Origin: Vulcanimicrobium alpinum
Lineage (GTDB): Bacteria; Vulcanimicrobiota; Vulcanimicrobiia; Vulcanimicrobiales; Vulcanimicrobiaceae
DNA: 64,000 bases
Direction of reading: 5' to 3'
NCBI RefSeq assembly: GCF_027923555.1
Contig: NZ_AP025523.1
Coordinates: 744,001-808,000, forward strand
Shown here: positions 35,262 to 45,052 of the stretch, piece by piece
Layout of the letters: each line of letters begins with the position of its first letter
Numbering within the stretch: position 1 is the first letter of the stretch
Position numbers and translations under genes: made by a program
The notes under the pieces: model-generated
Told to the model about the DNA's origin: nothing
Seen by the model: only the letters and a program-made list of their open reading frames with translations
The model's database searches: none

Positions 35262-37982
35262 ATGGCCTTTCTGAAGACCCTGTTCGACGGCAACGAACGC
35301 GAACTCGCGCGGCTGCGCAAGACCGTGGAACGGGTCAACGCGCTCGAACCGGCGATGGCGGCGCTCTCCGATGACGAGCTGCGCGCCAAGACCGCCGAGT
35401 TCAAAGGTCGCGTGGAGGCGGGCGAGACGCTCGACGCCCTCCTCCCCGAAGCGTTCGCCGTCGTCCGCGAGACCGGCAAGCGCGTCATGGGGATGCGCCA
35501 CTTCGACGTCCAGATCATGGGCGGCCAGGCCTTGCACGAAGGCAACGTCGCCGAGATGCGCACCGGCGAAGGCAAGACGCTCGTCGCGACGCTCCCGGTC
35601 TACCTCAACGCGCTGACCGGCCGCGGCGTCCACGTCGTCACGGTTAACGACTACCTCGCCAAACGCGACGCCGAATGGATGTCGCCGATCTACACGGCGC
35701 TCGGGATGACGGTCGGCGTGATCCAGCACGATCTCGATCACGGCGCGCGCAAGGCCGCGTACGACAGCGACATCACGTACGTCACCAACAACGAGGTCGG
35801 GTTCGACTACCTGCGCGACAACATGGCGTGGTCGCTCGACCAGATGGTGCAGCGCCACCTCAACTTCGCGATCGTCGACGAAGTCGACTCGATCCTCATC
35901 GACGAGGCGCGCACCCCGCTCATCATCAGCGGCCAGGGACACGACGCGACCGAACTCTACGCGCAATTCGCCAAGATCATCCCGCGGCTGGTGAAGGGCG
36001 ACGATTTCACCGTCGACGAGAAGGCGCACGCGGCGCCGATCACCGAGCAGGGCGTCGCCAAGGTCGAGAAGATGCTCGGCATCACCAACCTCTACGACCA
36101 GCGCAACCTCGAGCTCACGCACCAGCTCAACGCCGCGCTCAAGGCGTGGAACCTCTTCCACAAAGATCAGCAGTACATCGTCAAGGACGGCGAGGTGATC
36201 ATCGTCGACGAGTTCACCGGCCGGCTGATGTACGGCCGCCGGTACTCCGACGGCATCCATCAGGCGATCGAAGCGAAGGAAGGGCTGAACGTCCGCAGCG
36301 AGGACCAGACGCTCGCGACGATCACGTTCCAGAACTACTTCCGCCTCTACGACAAGCTGGCCGGGATGACCGGTACCGCGAAGACGGAAGAGCGCGAGTT
36401 CCGCGAGATCTACGGTCTGGCGGTCGTCGTTCTGCCGACCAACATGCCGGTGCGCCGCAAGGACTACGCGGACATCGTCTATCGCAGCGAAGAGGCGAAG
36501 TTCAACGCCGTCATCGACGACATCATCGCCGAGCACGAGAAGGGCCGTCCGGTTCTCGTCGGTACGCGGTCGATCGAAAAGTCGGAACGGCTCGCGACCC
36601 TGCTGCGCCGCCGCGGGATCGAGTGCAACGTCCTCAACGCGAAGTATCACGAGCAGGAAGCGCAGATCATCAAGGATGCCGGGATCCCCGGCAAGGTGAC
36701 GATCGCGACCAACATGGCCGGCCGCGGCGTCGACATCAAGCTCGGCGACGGCGTCCCCGAAGCGGGCGGCCTGCACATCATCGGCACGGAGCGGCACGAA
36801 TCGCGCCGCATCGACAACCAGCTGCGCGGGCGCGCCGGACGTCAGGGCGATCCAGGTACCACGCGCTTCTACATCGCGCTCGAAGACGAGCTGATGCGGC
36901 TGTTCGGGCAAGAGCGGCTGCAGAGGATGATGGACTTCGTGAAGTTCACCGACGAGACGCCGATCGAGGCCGGGATCCTCTCGCGCTCGATCGAGAACGC
37001 GCAGTCGAAGGTCGAGAACCACAACTACGAGATCCGCAAGTCGGTCCTCGAATACGACGACGTCATGAACAAGCAGCGTGAGATCATCTACGCTGAACGA
37101 CGCCGCGTCCTCGAAGGGCAGAGCCTGCGCGATTTCTTCGTCGACACGTTGCGCCGCAAGGCGGGCTACGCCGTCGACACCGGCGCGCCCGAAGAAGAGC
37201 ATCCCTCGGAGTGGAATCTCCAGGCGATCATCGACGAGCTCGATCAGATCTTCCCGGTGAAAGATCAGATCGGCGTCGCGGATTTGGAGAAGCTCGATCG
37301 CGAAGGGATGAAGGAGCGGATGTTCGCGCTCGCGCTCGCCGCGTACGAGGCGAAGGAAGTCGAAGTCGGGCCGGACCTGATGCGGATGATCGAGTCGCAG
37401 TACATCATGCTGCCGATCATCGACCGGCTGTGGGTCGACCATCTCTACATCATGGATGCGCTCAAGAGCGGGATCGGTCTGCGCGGCTACGGCCAGAAAG
37501 ACCCGCGCGTCGAGTACGAAAAAGAAGCGTACGAGATCTTCGAAGATCTCAAGAACAACATCGCCGACGAGGCGATCAAAGCCGTCTTCTCGATGCGCAT
37601 CGAGATCGGTCCGCCGCCCGAAGGCGAGGGCGTTGAGGGTGCGTTGCTGCCGGGTGCGCACGGCGGGTTCCCGCCGGGCGCCGAGGCGCTGCCGCCGGGC
37701 GGCGACGGTTTCGCGATGCCGCAGTTCGCGACGGTCCCCAGCGGCGAGATCGCGCCGCAGCCCGTCGCGCAGCCGTCGGCGCCGCGGATGGATCCCGCGA
37801 CCGCGGAGAAGTTACTCGGCCCGGCGCCGCGCTACGAAGCGACGCAGGTCCACACCAACCTCGGCAACGGCGAACCCGCCAAGCCCAAGCAGAACGCCGC
37901 CGCCGACAAAGTCGGCCGCAACGATCTCTGCCCATGCGGCAGCGGCAAAAAATACAAACGCTGCCACGGCGCCGCCGCCTAG
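35262..37982 (+). CDS. secA: SecA, preprotein translocase ATPase
   Basis: The 906-residue motor of Sec export. It starts [20 protein letters not shown]. Walker A GEGKT is at 102-106, with [15 protein letters not shown] downstream and the [20 protein letters not shown] Walker B region. The NBD2 signatures are [25 protein letters not shown] and [21 protein letters not shown] Gly/Pro-rich linker leads to a C-terminal zinc-binding SEC-C tail, [16 protein letters not shown]. The start at 35262 is preferred to 35250 because it matches the family N-terminus. The stop TAG and that of the convergent amidohydrolase share the same CTAG tetranucleotide. Confidence 0.97.
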   Translation: MAFLKTLFDGNERELARLRKTVERVNALEPAMAALSDDELRAKTAEFKGRVEAGETLDALLPEAFAVVRETGKRVMGMRHFDVQIMGGQALHEGNVAEMRTGEGKTLVATLPVYLNALTGRGVHVVTVNDYLAKRDAEWMSPIYTALGMTVGVIQHDLDHGARKAAYDSDITYVTNNEVGFDYLRDNMAWSLDQMVQRHLNFAIVDEVDSILIDEARTPLIISGQGHDATELYAQFAKIIPRLVKGDDFTVDEKAHAAPITEQGVAKVEKMLGITNLYDQRNLELTHQLNAALKAWNLFHKDQQYIVKDGEVIIVDEFTGRLMYGRRYSDGIHQAIEAKEGLNVRSEDQTLATITFQNYFRLYDKLAGMTGTAKTEEREFREIYGLAVVVLPTNMPVRRKDYADIVYRSEEAKFNAVIDDIIAEHEKGRPVLVGTRSIEKSERLATLLRRRGIECNVLNAKYHEQEAQIIKDAGIPGKVTIATNMAGRGVDIKLGDGVPEAGGLHIIGTERHESRRIDNQLRGRAGRQGDPGTTRFYIALEDELMRLFGQERLQRMMDFVKFTDETPIEAGILSRSIENAQSKVENHNYEIRKSVLEYDDVMNKQREIIYAERRRVLEGQSLRDFFVDTLRRKAGYAVDTGAPEEEHPSEWNLQAIIDELDQIFPVKDQIGVADLEKLDREGMKERMFALALAAYEAKEVEVGPDLMRMIESQYIMLPIIDRLWVDHLYIMDALKSGIGLRGYGQKDPRVEYEKEAYEIFEDLKNNIADEAIKAVFSMRIEIGPPPEGEGVEGALLPGAHGGFPPGAEALPPGGDGFAMPQFATVPSGEIAPQPVAQPSAPRMDPATAEKLLGPAPRYEATQVHTNLGNGEPAKPKQNAAADKVGRNDLCPCGSGKKYKRCHGAAA

Positions 37983-39139
37983 CGCCGGGTGACGAGTTCG
38001 ATGCGGCGCAGGGCGGTGATGTCTTGCGTCGGATCGCCGTTGACGGCGACGAGCTCGGCGCGTGCGCCGGCCCGGATCGTGCCGATCTCGGGGCTGCGCA
38101 GGACTGCGGCGGCCGTCGACGTGGCGCTGCGGAGTGCTTCGAGCGGCGTGAGGCCGTGCGCGACGAGCAGTTCGAGCTCGCGCGCGTTCTCGCCGTGCGG
38201 GAAGACCCCGATGTCGCTCCCGTTCGCGATCGTCACGCCGCTCGCGCGCGCTGCCGCGAACGCGTTGCGTTTCGCGACGACCGCGGGATGCGCGTCGTCC
38301 TGGTTGCGGATCGCCTGCAGGGCGTCGTACGCCGCGAGCGTCGGCACGTAGGCGACGCCGCGCTCCGCCATCAGCGCGAAGACCTCGGGCGTCCCCTCGT
38401 TCCCGTGCTCGATCGTGTCGACGCCTGCGCGGGCGGCGCGGGCCATCGCCTCGGCGGTCGTCGCGTGCGCCGCAACGGGACAGCCGGCGTCGTGCGCGAT
38501 CGCGACAATCAGCGCGAGATCGCGCTCGGAGAACGTCGGCCGTGCGTCGCCGGCCGGCCCGAAGCGATAGTCGCCGTACACCTTGATCCACTCCGCCCCG
38601 CGCGCGATCTGCGCACGCGTCACGCGGTGGATCGACTCCGGCCCGTCGACCTCTTGCGCGCCCTGCGCGACGCAGCAGTCGCCGACGAAGCCCTTCGGAC
38701 CGTACGTTCCGCTCGCGACGATCGCGCGCGTCACGGGGATGAGCCGCGGCCCGGGGATGACGCCTTCGTCGACGGCGCGCCGCAGGCCGACGTCGGCATC
38801 GCCCGCGCCTTCGGTGCCGAGATCGCGGATCGTGGTGAAGCCGGCACGCAGCGTGCGCTCAAGCGCGACGACGGCGCGCGCCACGCGCAGCGCCTCATGG
38901 TCGAATAGCACTTGGTCGTTCCACGGGCGCACGTCGTACGGGTGCAGCAGCACGTGCGTGTGCAGGTCGATCAGCCCCGGAAGGAGCGTGCAGCCGTCGA
39001 GCTCGACGACGCGCGCATCGCCCGCCTCGACCTGCGGACGTGCCGCCGCGATACGGTCGCCGTCGACGAGCACCTCCCAGCCCGCGTGCGCGAGCATGCC
39101 GTCGAACACGGCCGCGGGACGATAGAGCACGCGCGTCAT
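37979..39139 (-). CDS. Metal-dependent amidohydrolase (imidazolonepropionase/prolidase-like)
   Basis: A 386-residue amidohydrolase-superfamily enzyme. The first metal ligands are in [14 protein letters not shown] near residue 56, the carboxylated-lysine position is around [12 protein letters not shown] near 178, and His residues lie in AHATTAEAM and IEHGNEG. The last Asp is in [20 protein letters not shown] near 313. The family includes Xaa-Pro dipeptidase-like and imidazolonepropionase-like enzymes; substrate is not determined. Its stop overlaps that of secA by four bases in tail-to-tail arrangement. Confidence 0.87.
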   Translation of the reverse strand: MTRVLYRPAAVFDGMLAHAGWEVLVDGDRIAAARPQVEAGDARVVELDGCTLLPGLIDLHTHVLLHPYDVRPWNDQVLFDHEALRVARAVVALERTLRAGFTTIRDLGTEGAGDADVGLRRAVDEGVIPGPRLIPVTRAIVASGTYGPKGFVGDCCVAQGAQEVDGPESIHRVTRAQIARGAEWIKVYGDYRFGPAGDARPTFSERDLALIVAIAHDAGCPVAAHATTAEAMARAARAGVDTIEHGNEGTPEVFALMAERGVAYVPTLAAYDALQAIRNQDDAHPAVVAKRNAFAAARASGVTIANGSDIGVFPHGENARELELLVAHGLTPLEALRSATSTAAAVLRSPEIGTIRAGARAELVAVNGDPTQDITALRRIELVTRR

Positions 39140-39219
39140 CGCCGCCCTCTTCCGCGTCGATGCGGCGGAGTCGTCCCGGCGGTAGGGTGCCCCGGCTTCC
39201 CGGAGAACCCCGTTTTTCC

Positions 39220-40348
39220 GTGTCCGACGCCCAAACCGCCGCCATCGAACGCGCCCGCGAGCGCCTCAACGCGCTTCAGGTGCGGCTTTGACGACGCTGC
39301 GAAACGCCGCAGCGTAGCGGAACTCGAAGCGCGTTCGCGCGCCGACGACTTCTGGAACGATCCCGATCGCGCGCGCGGCGTGATGAAGCGGATCGCCGAT
39401 CTGCGTTCCGACATCGACGCGGTCGATGCTGTGCGCGCCACCCTCGACGACGCCGCCGAGATCATCGCAGTGCTGGGCGACGAGGAGGGAGCCGAGGCCG
39501 AGGCCGACGCGATGATCGCGCGCGCGACGCGCGCGCTCGACGACCTCGAGATGGCCGCGAACTTCGATCGCCCGTACGATTCGCACGGCGCGATCGTGAC
39601 GATTCGGGCCGGAGCGGGCGGCACCGACGCCGCCGACTGGACGCAGATGCTCGGCCGCATGTACCTGCGCTGGGCCGAGGGTCATAAGTTCGAGACCCAC
39701 GTCGTCGAAGAGGCGCCCGGCGACGAAGCCGGCCTGCGTTCGATCACGTTCATCGTACGCGGAAAAAACGCGTACGGGATGCTCGAGAGCGAACGCGGCG
39801 TGCATCGGCTCGTGCGCATCTCGCCGTTCGACAACCAGGGTCGCCGGCAGACGTCGTTCGCCGAAGTCGACGTTGTCCCCGAGATGGAAGAGGGCGACGC
39901 CGGCGACCTCGAGATCAAGCCCGACGACCTCAAGGTCGAGACGTTCAAAGCCAGCGGCGCCGGCGGTCAATACGTCAACAAGACGGAGTCCGCGATCCGC
40001 ATCTACCATCTGCCGACGGGGATCACCGTCGCCTCGCAGCAAGAGCGCTCGCAAATGCAGAACCGCGATGTCGCGATGAACATCCTGCGCGCGAAACTCA
40101 TCCAGCGTGCGCGCGAAGAGCAGGAGCAGAAGCTCGCCGAGATCCGCGGCGAGCGGATGGCGAACGAGTGGGGCTCGCAGATCCGCAACTACGTGCTGCA
40201 CCCCTACCAGATGGTGAAGGATGTGCGCACGAACGTCGAGACGGGCAGCGCGCAGGCCGTCCTCGAAGGCGACATCGACGGCTTCATCTGGCCGTATCTG
40301 CAGAACCGCAACAAGTTCGCGCCCGCCGGCGGCGGCGACGCAGCATGA
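39220..40348 (+). CDS. prfB: Peptide chain release factor 2, with programmed +1 frameshift
   Basis: The coding sequence is 39220-39288 joined to 39290-40348, 375 residues. The first 23 codons (VSDAQTAAIERARERLNALQ then VRL) end in CTT TGA C. Skipping the T at 39289 continues with DDAAKRRSVAELEARSRADD, the normal RF2 sequence. RF2 recognises UAA and UGA: the SPF tripeptide is in ISPFDNQGRRQTSF and the catalytic GGQ in ASGAGGQYVNKTESA. As in E. coli, RF2 shortage would favour the shift, giving autoregulation. The GTG at 39220 is the likely start. The stop overlaps the ATG of the glycosyltransferase gene. Confidence 0.95.
39276..39292 (+). promoter_or_regulatory. RF2 programmed +1 frameshift site
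   Basis: CAGGTGCGGCTTTGAC contains the three classic parts: a Shine-Dalgarno-like AGGTG, a three-base spacer, the slippery CTT codon (39286-39288), and the in-frame TGA (39289-39291) followed by C, a poor termination context. The E. coli site is AGGGGGTATCTTTGAC. Confidence 0.95.
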
Positions 40349-41232
40349 GCCGCATCGACGTCATCGTCGTCTGCTGGAACGACAAGGAGAAGATCGCGAC
40401 CGCGCTCGATTCGGTGTTCGCGCTGAGCGAGGTGCGCGACGATCCGTCGTTCGCGAACGTCGTCGTCTCCGACAACGGATCGACCGACGGCTCGCGCGCG
40501 TTCATCGGCGAGCGTTACGGCGGGCGCGTACGGATCGTCGAGAACGGCGCGAACCTCGGCTTCGCGGCGGCGTGCAACCGCGCGTTCGCGGCGACGTCGT
40601 CGGAGTACGTGTTTCTGCTCAACCCCGACGCGGAGCTGAAAGACCGCGCGCTGGCTGAGATCGTCGCGTTTCTCGACGCGCATCCGCGCTGCGGGATCGC
40701 CGGTTCGCGCATCTACAACTACGACGGCACGGTGCAGCAGTCGCTGGGCGAGTTCGATACCTGGACCGGCGCGTTCTTGCGTTCGAGTGCGTGGGGCGAG
40801 TGGCCGGCGCTGCGGGGATTCTCCAACGGCGCGAGCCTGCGCGATTTCGCCTACGACCGCCCGCGGCGCGTCGATCTGGCGATCGGCGCGGCGCTGGCGA
40901 TCCGGCGCGCGCTGATCGACGCGATCGGCCCGTTCGACGAGCGGTTCTTTCTCTACCACGAAGAGGTCGATTTCGCGAAACGCGCGGCCGAAGCGGATTG
41001 GGAGACGTGGTTCGTCCCCGCGAGCGAGGCGGTGCACGAGGGGATGGGCAGCGCGCGCGGCCAGTACAATGTCGAAAGGCGCAAACAGGCGTCGCGGCGC
41101 AAGTATTGGATCAAGCATCACGGACGCGCGTGGTACTACAGCCTCGCCGGTGCGCTGATCGGCCGCTACGCGCTGTATGCCGGGGTCGTCGCGGTCGCGG
41201 TCATCGCCGGACGGCGGCTGTTCCTGCGCTGA
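40345..41232 (+). CDS. Glycosyltransferase family 2, rhamnosyltransferase-like
   Basis: A 295-residue GT2 enzyme that would transfer a sugar from a nucleotide donor to a surface glycan or lipid acceptor. The GT-A motifs are IDVIVVCWNDKEKIATALDS at the start, VVSDNGSTDGS near residue 41, and FLLNPDAEL (the DXD-type metal site as NPD) near 92. The acceptor region DAIGPFDERFFLYHEEVDFA near 194 is typical of the WbbL/rhamnosyl branch. A C-terminal hydrophobic segment may associate with the membrane. ATG overlaps the prfB stop; its own stop overlaps the next start (TGATG). Confidence 0.88.
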   Translation: MSRIDVIVVCWNDKEKIATALDSVFALSEVRDDPSFANVVVSDNGSTDGSRAFIGERYGGRVRIVENGANLGFAAACNRAFAATSSEYVFLLNPDAELKDRALAEIVAFLDAHPRCGIAGSRIYNYDGTVQQSLGEFDTWTGAFLRSSAWGEWPALRGFSNGASLRDFAYDRPRRVDLAIGAALAIRRALIDAIGPFDERFFLYHEEVDFAKRAAEADWETWFVPASEAVHEGMGSARGQYNVERRKQASRRKYWIKHHGRAWYYSLAGALIGRYALYAGVVAVAVIAGRRLFLR

Positions 41233-41576
41233 TGGCCCTGGCTCCGGAAGCGGTCACCACGTTCGCAAGCATCGACGGGTACCGCGTGGTGAAATCGTTC
41301 GGGTACGCGTGCGGTCAGGGGAGCCGCCCGCGCAACGTGCTGCGGCAGACGTTTCGCAGCATCGGCGCGCTGATCGGCTTGGCTCCGGTCGAGTATCTCA
41401 CCGACGCGGAGCGCGCGCGGACCGATTCGCTCGAAGCGCTGGTGCGCAAGGCCGAGACGATGGGCGCGAACGGGGTGATCGGCCTGCAGTTCCAAGCCTC
41501 GGAAGCGCCCGACGGCGGAACGCGCGTCGTCGCGTTCGGCGAAGCGGTCCTGCTCGAGCCGGCGCCGCTCGCGTGA
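41232..41576 (+). CDS. YbjQ/UPF0145-family small protein
   Basis: A 114-residue protein of the YbjQ/UPF0145 (heavy-metal-binding-like) family, thought to form pentameric beta assemblies. Recognisable parts are TTFASIDGYRVVKSFGYACG, then ALVRKAETMGANGVIGLQFQ, the hallmark segment, and a final beta strand AFGEAVLLEP. Its function is unknown; some relatives are proposed metal-binding or membrane-associated proteins. Starts within the stop of the glycosyltransferase gene and overlaps the next GTG by four bases. Confidence 0.8.
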   Translation: MALAPEAVTTFASIDGYRVVKSFGYACGQGSRPRNVLRQTFRSIGALIGLAPVEYLTDAERARTDSLEALVRKAETMGANGVIGLQFQASEAPDGGTRVVAFGEAVLLEPAPLA

Positions 41577-42232
41577 GCATCGCGGAGCGCACGCGGCGCG
41601 AGGCGGAATTGGCGCGCGCCCGCGAGATCGTCGCGCGCTGCCGCAAGTGCGCGATCGGCGCGACGCGGCGCAACGCCGTGTACGGCGAGGGCGATCCGTG
41701 CGCGGCGCTGATGGTGGTCGGCGAAGGTCCGGGCGAGACCGAAGATCAGCTCGGCCGCCCGTTCGTCGGCCGCGCCGGCGAACTGCTCGAGAAGATGCTG
41801 CTGGCGATCGACCTGCCGCGCGAGGACGTCTTCATCTGCAACACGGTGAAGTGCCGGCCGACGCTCGACACGGGGGCGCGTCTGGCAAACCGCGCGCCGA
41901 CGCCGGACGAGATGCGCAACTGCCGCCCGTATCTCGACGAGCAGATCGCGCTCATCCGTCCGGCGGTGATCCTCGCGCTGGGCGCGCCGGCGGCGAAATC
42001 GTTCATGGGGGAGCGCTTCTCGATCACCAAGCAGCGCGGGCAGTGGTTCGAGGGCCCGCTCGGGACGCCGGTGATCGCGACCTTCCACCCGGCGTACATC
42101 CTCCGCCAGACCGGCGGCGCGATGACCGAGGTCAAGCGCCTCGTCTGGAACGACCTCAAGCAGGTCCGCGACCGGCTGAACGCGCCGCCGCCGGCGTCCC
42201 CGCCGCCCGCGCAGCACACGCTCTTTGACTGA
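41573..42232 (+). CDS. Uracil-DNA glycosylase, family 4 (iron-sulfur type)
   Basis: Removes uracil from DNA. The 219-residue protein has the family 4/5 motif GEGPGETEDQLGRPFVGRAG near residue 50 and FHPAYILRQ near the C-terminus. Four cysteines in the spacing expected for the 4Fe-4S cluster are Cys23 and Cys26 (RCRKC), Cys94 (TVKCRP) and Cys117 (RNCRPYL). A Pro-rich tail ends QHTLFD. The GTG at 41573 overlaps the preceding stop. Short overlaps link it to the surrounding run from prfB to the glycosyltransferase at 45033, so it is probably part of a long transcript. Confidence 0.92.
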   Translation: MSIAERTRREAELARAREIVARCRKCAIGATRRNAVYGEGDPCAALMVVGEGPGETEDQLGRPFVGRAGELLEKMLLAIDLPREDVFICNTVKCRPTLDTGARLANRAPTPDEMRNCRPYLDEQIALIRPAVILALGAPAAKSFMGERFSITKQRGQWFEGPLGTPVIATFHPAYILRQTGGAMTEVKRLVWNDLKQVRDRLNAPPPASPPPAQHTLFD

Positions 42233-42272
42233 CGGCCTTGCCGCGCGAAGTCGCCGCGGCCGCCGGCGCGGC

Positions 42273-43421
42273 ATGGTACACTATGTCGTCATGCTCAGCG
42301 TCCGCGACCGGTGGATCGACGAGAAAGCACGCCGTGCCGGTCATCCCGACGGCGCGGCGTTCGCCGCCGCGCACGCCCTCAAGGGCTACCGGCTCGATCA
42401 GCTGTATCGCGCCGCGACCAAGGAACTGGTCGACGACGTCGAGGCGATCACCACGCTGCCGAGGGACCTGCGCGCCGCGCTGACGGCCGAAGGCTTCACG
42501 CTCGATGCAGTCGAGCAGGTGGTCGTCCAGCGCTCGCGCGATGGGCAGACGACGAAGGGACTCTTTCGCCTGCACGACGGGAACGAAGTCGAAGCGGTGC
42601 TGATGGAGCATCACGGCGACCGCAACACCGTCTGCATCTCCTCGCAGGCGGGCTGCGCGTATGCGTGCGCGTTTTGTTCCACGGGCCAAGCCGGCTTCAC
42701 GCGGAACCTCGCCGCCGACGAGATCTTCGATCAGGCGCGCTACTTCGCCAAGCAGCTTGCGCGCGACGGGCGGCGGATCACGAACATCGTGTTCATGGGG
42801 ATGGGTGAACCGTTTGCCAACTACGACAACGTGATGGGCGCCGTCGCTTTGCTCAACGATCCCAAGGGTTTCGGACTCGGACACCGGCACATCACGATCT
42901 CGACCGTCGGACTGGTCGATAAGATCGATCGTTTCGCATCGGAGCGCACGCAGGTCAACCTTGCGATCTCGCTGCACGCGCCGACCGACGCGACGCGCTC
43001 GACGATCATGCCGGTCAATCGCAAATTCTCGACCGAGGAGCTGATGGCGGCGGTCGCGCGCTACATCGCGTCCACGAAGCGCAAAGTCTTCTTCGAATAC
43101 GTCATGCTCGCCGGCGTCAACGACAGCGACCAGCACGCGCACGACCTCGCGCGCTTGATGAAGGGCCCGCTCTACCACGTCAACCTGATCCCGTACAACA
43201 GCACCCCCGACGCGCTGTTGCGCGGGAGCGACGACGAGCGCATCTGGGCGTTCGCGAAGCTGCTCGAGGCCCGCGGCACGGCGGTCACGGTGCGCACGCC
43301 GATGGGCCGCGACATCGCCGCCGCATGCGGCCAATTGCGCGCCGAAACGCAGCCGAAAGCACACCGGCCGAGCGTTCCGCTTACGCTCCCCGGCGCGTAC
43401 CTGGGGAGGACGCGCGTCTGA
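42273..43421 (+). CDS. rlmN: RlmN, dual-specificity 23S rRNA/tRNA methyltransferase
   Basis: Radical SAM enzyme adding a methyl group to C2 of A2503 in 23S rRNA and A37 of some tRNAs. The cluster motif is CAYACAFC, followed by the TGQAGFTRNLAADEIFDQ segment and VFMGMGEPFANYDNV. The C-terminal RTPMGRDIAAACGQL contains the methyl-carrying Cys, and SSQAGC is also typical. An internal ATG at 42291 is a possible alternative start; neither ATG has a good ribosome site. The 3' end carries an SD-like GGGGAGG that appears to serve the next gene. Confidence 0.93.
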   Translation: MVHYVVMLSVRDRWIDEKARRAGHPDGAAFAAAHALKGYRLDQLYRAATKELVDDVEAITTLPRDLRAALTAEGFTLDAVEQVVVQRSRDGQTTKGLFRLHDGNEVEAVLMEHHGDRNTVCISSQAGCAYACAFCSTGQAGFTRNLAADEIFDQARYFAKQLARDGRRITNIVFMGMGEPFANYDNVMGAVALLNDPKGFGLGHRHITISTVGLVDKIDRFASERTQVNLAISLHAPTDATRSTIMPVNRKFSTEELMAAVARYIASTKRKVFFEYVMLAGVNDSDQHAHDLARLMKGPLYHVNLIPYNSTPDALLRGSDDERIWAFAKLLEARGTAVTVRTPMGRDIAAACGQLRAETQPKAHRPSVPLTLPGAYLGRTRV

Positions 43422-43867
43422 GCGGACGTCCCGACGCGGCCGCGATCGTGGTGCTGCGCGGCGCCGGTGAGGCGACGCGTCTGCTCGTCCTGCGCCGCGC
43501 CCGCGGGGCCTTTGCGGGTGCGTGGACGTTCGTGATGGGCGGGATCGAGCCCGGCGAGCGCGCGAGCGAGACGGCGCGGCGCGAAGTGCTGGAGGAGTGC
43601 GGCCTGGCGGTAACGTCGCTCTACACGGCCGGCGCGCTGGACGCGTTCTACGATCCGGTCCGGGACACGATCGTGCACGTGCCGTTTTTCGTCGCGCGCG
43701 TCGTCGAAGGAGACGTGATCACCGACGACGCGCACGACGCGCACCGCTGGGTCTCGTTCGACGAGGCTGCCGCGCTGCTCATGTTCGCAGCCCAGCGGCG
43801 CGTGCTGACCGAAGTGCACGACGCGTTCGTCGCGCGCGAACCCGATCCGTGGCGGTCGATCTCCTGA
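43418..43867 (+). CDS. Nudix hydrolase, probable CTG start
   Basis: A 149-residue Nudix protein that would hydrolyse a nucleoside diphosphate derivative. The Nudix box GGIEPGERASETARREVLEE then CGL is complete. I place the start at CTG 43418 because it overlaps the rlmN stop (CTGA), a strong GGGGAGG lies eight bases before it, and the next in-frame GTG (43448) would cut into the first beta strand. An ATG at 43325 is possible but sits almost 100 bases inside rlmN without a ribosome site. The downstream glycosyltransferase start overlaps its end. Confidence 0.85.
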   Translation: MSGRPDAAAIVVLRGAGEATRLLVLRRARGAFAGAWTFVMGGIEPGERASETARREVLEECGLAVTSLYTAGALDAFYDPVRDTIVHVPFFVARVVEGDVITDDAHDAHRWVSFDEAAALLMFAAQRRVLTEVHDAFVAREPDPWRSIS

Positions 43868-45033
43868 GCGAACGCGTGCGGTCCTTCGCGGCGCACGCGG
43901 CGGCGGCGGCGGCGCTGGGTTACGCGTCGCGCGCGAGCGACCTCGCGAGCGGGTGGCTGCACGTCCCCGTCCGCGACCCGGACCCCGACGCGCCGCTCCT
44001 TTCGGTCATCGTGCCGGCGCGCAACGAGCAGCGTTCGATCGAACGCTGCGTGCGTTCGCTCGCGGCGCAGACGCTGCCGGGCATCGAACTGATCGTCGTC
44101 GACGACCGCAGCGACGACGAAACGCCCGAGATCCTGGCCCGTCTCGAGCGCGAGATCCCGGCGCTGCGGGTCGTGCACGGCGCCGAACTCCCGGCCGGCT
44201 GGGTGGGGAAACCGTGGGCCCTCGCCCAGGGCGCGCGGGTTGCGCGCGGCAGCTGGCTGCTCTTCACCGATGCGGACAGCACGCATGCCGCACATGCCTG
44301 CGCCTCGACGCTGGCGTTCGTCCGCGAACGCGGCGCCGACGCGCTCACGCTCTGGACGTTTCAAGAACTCGGCTCCTTCGCCGAACGCGCGATCCTGCCG
44401 GCGATCCTCGGGATGGTGCTGATGGCGTCGGGGACGATGAGTCAGCTCAACGATCCGCACGACACCGAACACGCGCTCGCGAACGGTCAGTACATCCTCG
44501 TCTCGCGCGAGGCGTACGACGCGCTCGGCGGTCACGACGCGCTGCGCGGCGAGATCCTCGACGACGTCAACTTCGCGCGCCGCCTCAAAGCCGACGGCCG
44601 GTTTCGCCTGGTGCTCGCCGACGGCGCCGACCACGTGCGCGTGCGGATGTACACGTCGCTCGGCGAGCTCTGGGAAGGCTTCACCAAGAACATGTACCTC
44701 GGCGCGAACGGCGACATCGCGACGCTCGCCGGCGCGGCAGCGTTTCTCGCGATGCTCTCCGTCGTGCCGGCGGCGATCGCTGCCGACGCGATCGCGCGCG
44801 GGAAGACGGCGCGCGCATGCGAGGCGTTCGCCGCACTCGGCCTGGGGATCGCTGTGGCCGCGCGGGGCTACGAACGCGCTCGCATCCCCCGCCGGTTCGC
44901 GCTCCTGGCGCCGCTCGGCTATGCCGCGTGCGGAGCGATCATGCTGAACTCGACCCTTCGGATCGTGAGCGGGCGCGGGGTCTCGTGGCGCGGCCGCCGC
45001 TACACCGGGCGCGTGGGCGGCGAACAGCCCTAG
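43849..45033 (+). CDS. Family 2 glycosyltransferase, CruC/HpnB-like, membrane
   Basis: A 394-residue processive-type GT2 protein. The catalytic domain has SVIVPARNEQRSIERCVRSL near residue 45, IVVDDRSDDETPEI near 75 and the DxD motif TDADS near 139. NGQYILVSREAYDALGGHDA and EILDDVNFARRLKADG follow in the acceptor region, then EGFTKNMYLG. Two or three C-terminal membrane spans follow. Relatives glycosylate carotenoids or hopanoids, but the acceptor here is unknown. The GTG at 43849 overlaps the Nudix gene by 19 bases; a CTG at 43864 overlapping the Nudix stop is an alternative. Confidence 0.85.
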   Translation: MAVDLLSERVRSFAAHAAAAAALGYASRASDLASGWLHVPVRDPDPDAPLLSVIVPARNEQRSIERCVRSLAAQTLPGIELIVVDDRSDDETPEILARLEREIPALRVVHGAELPAGWVGKPWALAQGARVARGSWLLFTDADSTHAAHACASTLAFVRERGADALTLWTFQELGSFAERAILPAILGMVLMASGTMSQLNDPHDTEHALANGQYILVSREAYDALGGHDALRGEILDDVNFARRLKADGRFRLVLADGADHVRVRMYTSLGELWEGFTKNMYLGANGDIATLAGAAAFLAMLSVVPAAIAADAIARGKTARACEAFAALGLGIAVAARGYERARIPRRFALLAPLGYAACGAIMLNSTLRIVSGRGVSWRGRRYTGRVGGEQP

Positions 45034-45052
45034 AACGGGTACGAGGCCCGGT

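Noticed and set aside
35253-37661. 802-codon minus-strand open frame
   Set aside because: It is antisense to secA and has no recognisable motif.
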